A DNA stretch of 64,000 bases from Monarcha castaneiventris obscurior (lineage: Eukaryota; Chordata; Aves; Passeriformes; Monarchidae): positions 11,715,001 to 11,779,000 of the forward strand of contig JAMPIT010000434.1 of NCBI GenBank assembly GCA_026261815.1. Direction: 5' to 3'. Below, piece after piece: positions 57,351 through 64,000 of this stretch. The translations under genes and the position numbers were made by a program. Positions within the stretch are counted from its first letter, which is position 1. Every line of letters starts with the position of its first letter. The notes below the pieces were generated by a model. The model saw nothing but the letters and a program-made list of their open reading frames with translations. It ran no database searches and had not been told where the DNA came from.

Positions 57351-58914
57351 CATCCCGAGACTTGGGGCGGGAAGGGAGAAGCAAATCCTTGGAAAGAATG
57401 GGCTGATTGTTGCGCCCATGGCCATTGTCTTGCAGCTGCAAGGCTTTGTGGAGCTGCGGAGTGCGGAGGGAGCCAGGCTTGGAATGTGTCATTCCAGGCT
57501 GGGAATGCAACCTGAGCGCACAGGGCAGTCCCAAATCCAGGAGAGCATCTCAATTTTTGGGAGGATTTGCAGAAATTGCAGTGAGGGAGAGTTTGTGGCC
57601 ACGGCAGCTGCGAGTACTCGCGGGTGTAAACCTTACTCTGAGCAGAGCCATGACACTGCTGGAGAAGGGAAACAACAGGAAAGGGGGAAATGAGGGATGT
57701 GTCACACCGTGACACTGCTCACCTAATTAGGGATTACAGGAACTCATTTGCATGTGCTTTCCATAGTGCGGTGCCACAGCTCCGAGGTGACATTCCCAAA
57801 ATGGCACCCAGGATCTCTCCCTGATTTCAGGTTTTAACTCCCTCTCTGGGAATTGCCGTAACGCAGGCAGCAAAGCTCTCGTGAAACTTTCTTTTCTCAG
57901 TAGCAGCCCTTGTTTGGGCCCAGTTGGTGAGAGGATGGAAACATAATATGATATAATTTGATCTAATATTGCTCTTGGATGTGGGTTTCGGGGGAGATGT
58001 TTGTGCCAGCCAAGTCTCAGTCACTCCCCACGAACTTCCTGCTCAGCACATCGAGCAGCGCCACGTATGTTGTTATAAAGACAAAAATGGGTTTATTTTA
58101 TCAGCTATTGGCTACTACATTGTCTTCTGCTGCAGCCAAGTGCTTTTCACTGAAATATACCTCTTTTTGTCCCTCAGGAAAGGGTCTCTCACACATTCCA
58201 TGCCTGCAAGGACCTCAGCAATAAAGGGATTTTAATGGCTTGGTGTTTTCTATCAAGAAAAAGTAATCATTAAATCACTAAATAAGTGCTATTCAGGCTC
58301 AGAAATTCCCCTGTATTACTTTTAAGCAGAGAGTAAGTTTGGCTTATTAGACAAAGAGGGAAAATTCTTGGAGACTCGGACTAATGAAAACAACATGCTA
58401 GCAGAAAAAATGCATATCTGTTTAAAAAGTATTATTGTGTCTGAACATGGCTTTGAGGGTGTGAGTAATGTGACATGATACATTTTTGGGGAAGTTACAG
58501 AAGAGGAAAATAAAAGAAATGGGGGTGGGAGGCAGATTCTCAGGTCATTTATTTTACTGCCATATGGCCAAAAGGGGGAAATGTAACTTCTGAAATTTGG
58601 GAATTGAAAATATCGAAATTGTGAATGGTTGAGGGAAATCTCGATCTTTCGTTTTCTCTCTCCACAGAGGTTAAAAATCAGAAAATATTGTAGCTTTAGC
58701 TCAGAAGCAGGACAACTGGAGGAGTGTTTTGGGGGTGTTCTCCCCTTCTCCAGTCGCATCCCTGTGTGTCCTTTGGAAATGGAGAGAGAATCCTGACAGA
58801 TCTGAGTGTTGCCATCAGTGCCACAGCTGGAGCCACTGAGAGCACCTCTAGAAATTACTGTGTGTTGACAAAGGCTTTTTTTGGCAATAAACCATCATCT
58901 GAGTCGCGGGAGTA

Positions 58915-59650
58915 GAGAGGAACAAAATTTCATTACATGTAAATAATGGCCTAAAAATAGAAGCGCAGATTGTTTTTCTCATTAAGTTCCTTCTTCGTGC
59001 TCGAGCATATTCTGCATTGAAAAGGGAGTGACTATCAAAAAGCCCAAACTGACAAAATGAAAAGCCTGGATGAGGTTTGTCTGTAAAAACCCCGGCAGAA
59101 CCATTTTAAACCTGATTTTCTCTATCCCGTTTTAGTTCGCTCCCTTATTTTAATGCAGCCGAAGCCATTCTCAGCCTGTTTTATTTAAAGCAAGTTTTGA
59201 AAGAGGACGCTGTGGTTTATGGCCATGTGTCAAGTTTGATAGTGTTATGCCATGATTTAGCAAAACACTTTAAGCACATGTCCACATCCCACTGAATTTG
59301 GTAGGAAGTGAAGAAGCAGAGGAAGAGCTGTTTGCTGTGCAGCAGCCTCATTCAGAGGGGGGAAAAAGTAATTGAAATAAAACAAGGATTTGTCTTCACA
59401 CAGTTACAGATCTTTTTTTGCCAAATCTTTCCAGCTTGATGCAAACTCATTGATCATATTAGATCATGATTATTACACATATTTAATCATTCCCAAGGAA
59501 GGGCTCTCCACTGGGCTGGCTCAGGCCACTGAAATAGACGGGCTAATTATGGGACCCGTGGGCGTGCTGGAGTCATCTGACTTTTATTTTTTTAGCTATC
59601 TTGCCGAGCACCCTGCCCCCTCCCCAAACCAGCGTTTCAGACACTGAGAT
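58915..59650. promoter_or_regulatory. AT-rich repeat-free block, candidate conserved element
   Basis: Contains 'aattatgggacccgtgggcg', 'catatttaatcattcccaag', 'tgatcatattagatcatgat' and several TAAT/ATTA cores. 'gatcatattagatcatgatt' (about 59452-59471) includes overlapping GATCAT/ATGATC palindromes. No repeat family is visible. Enhancer status is inferred. Confidence 0.25.
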
Positions 59651-61059
59651 AAGTCTTCATTACACGCAGGATTAAGCCAGAGTATCGGAGTGTTGCTCAT
59701 CAGCCTCCTCTAATTGCTGCTCATTTTCTGAAAGCTCCGTTTGATGCACTGAACGTCTCAGAACTCCATGAGAACAGCGGACTCTGGGCATCCATGGAAA
59801 TGGGATGGAGGCATGGCCTGGAAAAGGAAAAAGAGGGGTGCCAGTGAGGAGGTCCCCCAATTTTCTGTCAGTCTGGAAGATATTTCTGGGTAAAACGCTT
59901 GGAAATGAGATGTTTGGGAAGAGATATGAGTTGTTTTCTTTGCTCAGCATATCAGGACTTCATATATATTCTTACCAAAACCAGGATGGCATCAAAAAGC
60001 TATTTATTGAACACATATCATGCATATATGTTCCTTTTCTAAGTTAAGTATATGTGGTCTGTCCACTTTGGTCAACATCCACAGAATTTTGTCCCGGATC
60101 GATGGAATGTGACACATCCTGGTATGATTCCTTTGGGAATCAGGACATCATATAAAGATCCTCACCAATAAACAGCAGCGTTATCAAAAAGCTCCTTAAA
60201 GACATTTGACACCTCTGTCCCGTTCTTCCCTTAACACAAACTACCTAATTTTAAATCCTGGATAACCCTTTGAGTCAAATGTTACAAATGTTAAGTCCGT
60301 AATTACCACTGGTGGTTATCTTACCACAGGTTCCCTGCGTGGACCCAAGCACGCCTTGTTTCAGTCTGCAGATTTGAGACATTAAAGCTTTATTTTGTCT
60401 TTCAGGGATCATAATTGACGTGCTTCCTGAATGGAGGATGATGGATTTTATGGCAGCTACGGAAAAGTAGGAAATTTTGTCTCCTTTGTCCCGTTCTGTG
60501 GACTAAGATGAAGGCCAAGGGAGAAACTGTCATGGTGATCTGTATTTATAGAATAACACACTGGCAGAAAGAAATTGAATCAAGCTATAGTGACTTAAAT
60601 ACTGATATTTAATCCACCCAAATTCACAACTGATGCCATCATCTTGTCAGGCAGAATTTTGGTAGGTATTTTCCCCTCTGCAGAATCTGGTTTGCTGTTG
60701 GATTTTACTCAAAATTGACATGACATGGGCATATTTGGATCTCAACTCTGCTGTTTAGGACTCCTAAAACACCTGTACTGCTGTTCCTAGGTAACACGAA
60801 AACCCGGGCAAGCTCACGATGATTCCCTGAACTTGTTCGCAGTAGCCCAGGGAAATAAAACTTGTAATTCCCCGAAATAAAAATCATCATTTCCCGCTTG
60901 GTGCAGACCAGGAGCCGGAGGTTACCCCAGCGCCCGCTGAGGTACCCCGGCCCCATCCCGTTTCTCTCCTAGAGGTCTTAAACCCATGGATTAAGTAGCA
61001 GGAAGCGGAGTTGCAAAACCCGATTTTAATCAACTTATTTATTACAGCAGGAATGCGCA

Positions 61060-61900
61060 TCCACCGCTGCCCTGTGGCGATCCGGAGGGTGCCCGCGAGG
61101 CTGAGGGGAGCCGGGGCGCGGGTCCCTCCGGGAGCGCGCAGCGGGGACGGCGGCACCTGCGCAGGGCCAAACTCTGCGGGCAGGGCGGTGCCACACGCTG
61201 TCCCCGGGGCGGCTCGGGAGCCCCGCCGAGGGCCCGGGCGGTGCCGCGGCCCCGGGCCGAGAGCTCCGGCCGGCGCTGCCCGGCGGGGACCCCCCGCCCG
61301 AGGAGGCACAAAATGGCGCCGCGATTCAAACGCTGCGCGCTGCGGGCGGGCGGGGCGGCGGGGGGGGGCGGTGTCCCGGCGGGGTTCACTGCGCCTGCGC
61401 GCAGAGTCGCAAGATGGCGGACAGTGCGGAACTAAAGGTAAAGCGCAGCTCCGGGTCCCCCCGCGGCGCCGCCGGGGCCGCGGCCGAGACCGGCCCGGGG
61501 CGAGACGAGTCCCGCCGGGGCGGCCGTGGCGGGGCCCCGCCGGCAGCGGGGGCTGAGGGGCGGGGCGGGCGGGGAGCGGAGCGCGGAGCTGCCTCCCCTG
61601 GCCGCCCCCCCTCGCCGGCCGCGCTCCGCCGGGCGGCCCCGCCGGCAGCCGGGGCAGCGCGGGCGGCTCCGCTCCGCGCCCGCCGGGTCGGGCCGCGCCG
61701 CCGCGGCTGAGGGCGGCGGCCGGGGGAGCCCCCGCGGGTGGCGGCGAGGGGCGGCGCGGCCGCTCCCGGGGCGGGGGACGGAGCCCCGGCGCCCCGCGAA
61801 GTTTGCAGGGGAGTCCGGCGGGAGCGACCCCCGGCAGCGGCGGCAGCGCCCGCGGTGACAGCGGGGGCACCGCTCCGGGGAGCCCGGCTCGCCGCCCCTC
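61060..61900 (+). promoter_or_regulatory. PIAS1: PIAS1 CpG-island promoter with NRF1 and YY1 motifs
   Basis: Dense CpG DNA around the first exon. GCGCCTGCGCGCA (61391-61403) is an NRF1-type site. AAAATGGCGCC (61310-61320) and CAAGATGGCGG around the initiator ATG (61410-61420) are YY1-type motifs. No TATA box. This is a typical housekeeping promoter; the exact transcription start is not visible. Confidence 0.7.
61414..61437 (+). CDS. PIAS1: PIAS1 first coding exon (MADSAELK)
   Basis: ATG at 61414 in a cgcaagATGG context encodes MADSAELK and ends at a phase 0 GTAAAG donor (61438). MADSAELK is the exact conserved N-terminus of vertebrate PIAS1, and the family splices at this point before QMVMSLRVSELQ. 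PIAS1 is a nuclear SP-RING SUMO E3 ligase that regulates STAT1 and many transcription factors; only its first eight residues are in the window, ahead of the SAP domain. Other PIAS paralogues begin differently, and position next to SKOR1 supports PIAS1. An out-of-frame upstream ATG at 61313 opens a 41-codon frame that overlaps this start. Confidence 0.92.
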
Positions 61901-64000
61901 CGGTAAATAAAGAACGTCACAAGCAGATGTGGAGGAGTTCCGCGGTGTTGAGCTGGCGGCGGTCCCTGTCATCCTGCGAAACACATGGAAACGGGGCGCT
62001 CCGAACCACCCCGGAGCGGGGCCGGCGCTCCCCGGGCGGGGGTCGCTGCGTTTGGGGGATTTTGGGGGGGTTTTGGGGCCTCACCCGGGGGGCAGGAGCC
62101 GGGAGCAGCTCTGCCGAACGCGGAACTTTGGAGTTCCTGACGCGCAAAAGAATCAGCAATTTTGAGGAACAGCACTCGTAGGCTAGAGGGTGATGGGGCA
62201 TCCGCTGTGTACACGCGCAACAATCCGAGGAAAAGACCCCCCGAAACTTTGCAGGCGCTTTGAGGCCGTGTGTGGGTGCAGACTGTGCCCTGCACACCCA
62301 GCAGGGTGGTAAAAGTTTCACAGTTTCCTTGCAGTTGTCACAGGGTCGTTATTCACCAGGAGGGCTCCTGCCTCCTCCGTTAAAGTTCATAGAGTGAACG
62401 GCGCGAATCAGGTGGATATTAAATGTGTACAGTCACACAGGGGTGTTAAATGTGTGACATAAAATACCGAATATGTCAAGTATGACTAAGGAAATATTTT
62501 GTCTTTCCCTAGAGGTTTGGTAGATCTCAGTTTTCTGTGTATCAAAGGTATTGTGCGCTTTCATTTTTAGATGCTTAAGGAGCTGTCAGCAGGTAAAGAA
62601 ATATAAAATCTTGAGTGTGTTTTGACTTCTGTGGGTCAGGGCCCTTCAGATCTTCCTTTAAATCCTCCTCTGGCCTTCGTTTCTCTGGGTATCTTCAGAC
62701 CATATTGTATTGCTTGAGCTGTGTAGTCCTTAAGCCTTTTTTCTTTTCAGACTGTGCTTCCCGCATAACGAGATCAAAGGGTTAAGATGTGATTCCAGTG
62801 CTCAACTTTTGTTAATTTTAGCGTGGCAAATGGAATAGTGTGTTTTGGTAACTAACTCTGAGAGTTCCGTGGTGCACAGCAGCCAGCTTGGGTTTATGTG
62901 ATGCCTTTATTAGCAAGACTGACTCAAAAGGAGTAAAAAGAGATGGGAGATAGGGAATAAAGTCATTCCAAACCTCTTCATTGATCACTCTTTGAAGTCT
63001 CCTTCTTGAGAGCCGGTAGGGAGAAATCACAATTTTTTAAATTCATGTTTCCTAAAGTGCCAGTGCTGCCTCAGGGATGTGGAGAGTAAATGCCAAACTG
63101 ACTATTTTATTCTCAATTTCAATTTTCTGCTCAGGTTATGGAGTGGTACTTGCAGGCAGGGACTGTAGGATGGCACTCTGTGAACAGTTGAGCTTTTTTC
63201 TGTAGCTGTGAGAGCTTGGCAGTTTGCATAAGAAAAATCCAGTTGCTTCGTAAGTTCATACTTTGAAGACCTCAGATTCTCCCTTTTTTTTGTCTTTAGA
63301 CTGTATAGAGCTACAAAAGGTGCGTGGGTGGGTCCTGCTGTGTCAGGAAGGAGAGGGGAAGACGAGGGGGCACAAAATCTGCAGCTTGGGGTTGTAGCTG
63401 TCACCCTGCAGCTCTCCAGGACAGCACGGCTTGGTTCTGAGGTACTGCAGGAGGTGAGTGCTCCTTGGAAAAATGTGGCTCATGGAAAGCTCTGACTTCG
63501 TGGTTGGGGGCACTGGGTGTTTGTTTAAGCAGGAGTAAATCCCCAGAAATCGTGCTTTTAAGTTCTGGTTTTGGGAGTTGAAAGGTAGCTATGGGAAGGG
63601 TTTGTGATGAAGACTCTGCTGTTTGAAGAATGGCCAGTGAATTCCGTTCATTATTTTCATTTTCTTAGGTAAAACCTTTTATGGTTCTTCTCTGATTAAT
63701 TAGCAAATGGGATTGATTTCAGATTTAGTGACCTTTAAAAACTAAAATCAACCATAATATTTGGGCAGGGACTCTTTTGCCTGGCCAGAAAAAGTTTGTC
63801 AGCAGAACTCATTTAAGTTTCTAAAACTTTGTTGCCTTCCAGTGCAAAGAACCCGGGGGTTACATGTGGGGAGTGTCCCATGTGGAAAATCAGGGAATGT
63901 GATATGATGGGTGCTATTGCCAAAGGAAAATTGAAGTTCTTGCTCCCTCCAGAAAAACGGTGGTCAGTTTTCCTTGCCACAATTTCTCATGGAGTTCTAA
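61438..64000 (+). other. PIAS1: PIAS1 intron 1 (5' part)
   Basis: GC-rich to about 62150, then AT-rich with no recognised exon or transposon to the window end. The next PIAS1 exon (SAP domain) is not present. Confidence 0.8.

Larger units (their letters stand above)
43606..61000. other. Intergenic interval between SKOR1 and PIAS1
   Basis: No protein-coding exon was recognised across 17 kb. The interval is richest in CR1 fragments between 44 and 55 kb. AT-rich single-copy stretches without recognised repeats lie at 53.6-54.1, 54.95-55.25, 57.7-58.4 and 58.9-59.7 kb. The short open frames have no family resemblance. Confidence 0.7.

Noticed and set aside
60887..61984. 365-codon minus-strand open frame over the PIAS1 promoter
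   Set aside because: Pro/Arg/Ala-rich chance frame in a CpG island, without a recognisable family.

Overview
The window is vertebrate nuclear DNA, almost certainly from a bird. Many CR1 LINE fragments are present, mostly the 3' end of the element, and there are no mammalian-type Alu or L1 elements. GC content swings sharply between AT-rich intron and intergenic DNA and CpG islands above 70% GC. The CR1 copies that carry a block reading roughly 'gggaatggcttcccactgcc' suggest a songbird or other neoavian bird; this taxonomic guess comes from memory of CR1 subfamilies. Three genes are recognisable, all on the + strand, in the order MAP2K5 - SKOR1 - PIAS1, which is the conserved amniote synteny (human 15q23).

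Region by region: 1-10843 is an intron of MAP2K5 (MEK5). Its last three coding exons lie at 10844-10905, 13192-13237 and 29621-29722. The final intron is 16.4 kb and contains AT-rich, largely transposon-poor stretches with homeodomain and PBX/MEIS-like motifs. 29723 to about 31360 is the probable MAP2K5 3' UTR and 3' flank, carrying a CR1 insertion. 31.4-34.6 kb is intergenic and moderately GC-rich. From 34.6 to 44.3 kb is a large CpG-island domain with embedded AT-rich homeodomain-site clusters, holding SKOR1: a probable noncoding exon 1 ending at 38323, then eight coding exons from 39155 to 43106, then a 3' UTR with an AATAAA at 43580. From 44.4 to 61.0 kb is a gene-free interval with most of the CR1 fragments, one possible ancient MIR-like element, minisatellites and AT-rich blocks. 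The PIAS1 CpG-island promoter and first coding exon (8 codons) lie at 61.0-61.9 kb. The rest of the window is PIAS1 intron 1.

The three genes do not form an operon-like unit. MAP2K5 activates ERK5. SKOR1 is a neuronal SKI-family corepressor that acts with LBX1 and antagonises BMP/SMAD signalling. PIAS1 is a SUMO E3 ligase. The likely functional link is regulatory: the MAP2K5 last intron and the flanks of SKOR1 look like the cis-regulatory domain of SKOR1. The human MAP2K5/SKOR1 locus is associated with restless legs syndrome, and MEIS1 has been reported to regulate SKOR1. The PBX/MEIS-type motifs seen here just upstream of the inferred SKOR1 exon 1, and in the MAP2K5 last intron, fit that picture but are unproven. 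No prokaryotic feature, CRISPR array, tRNA, rRNA or intact mobile element was found.
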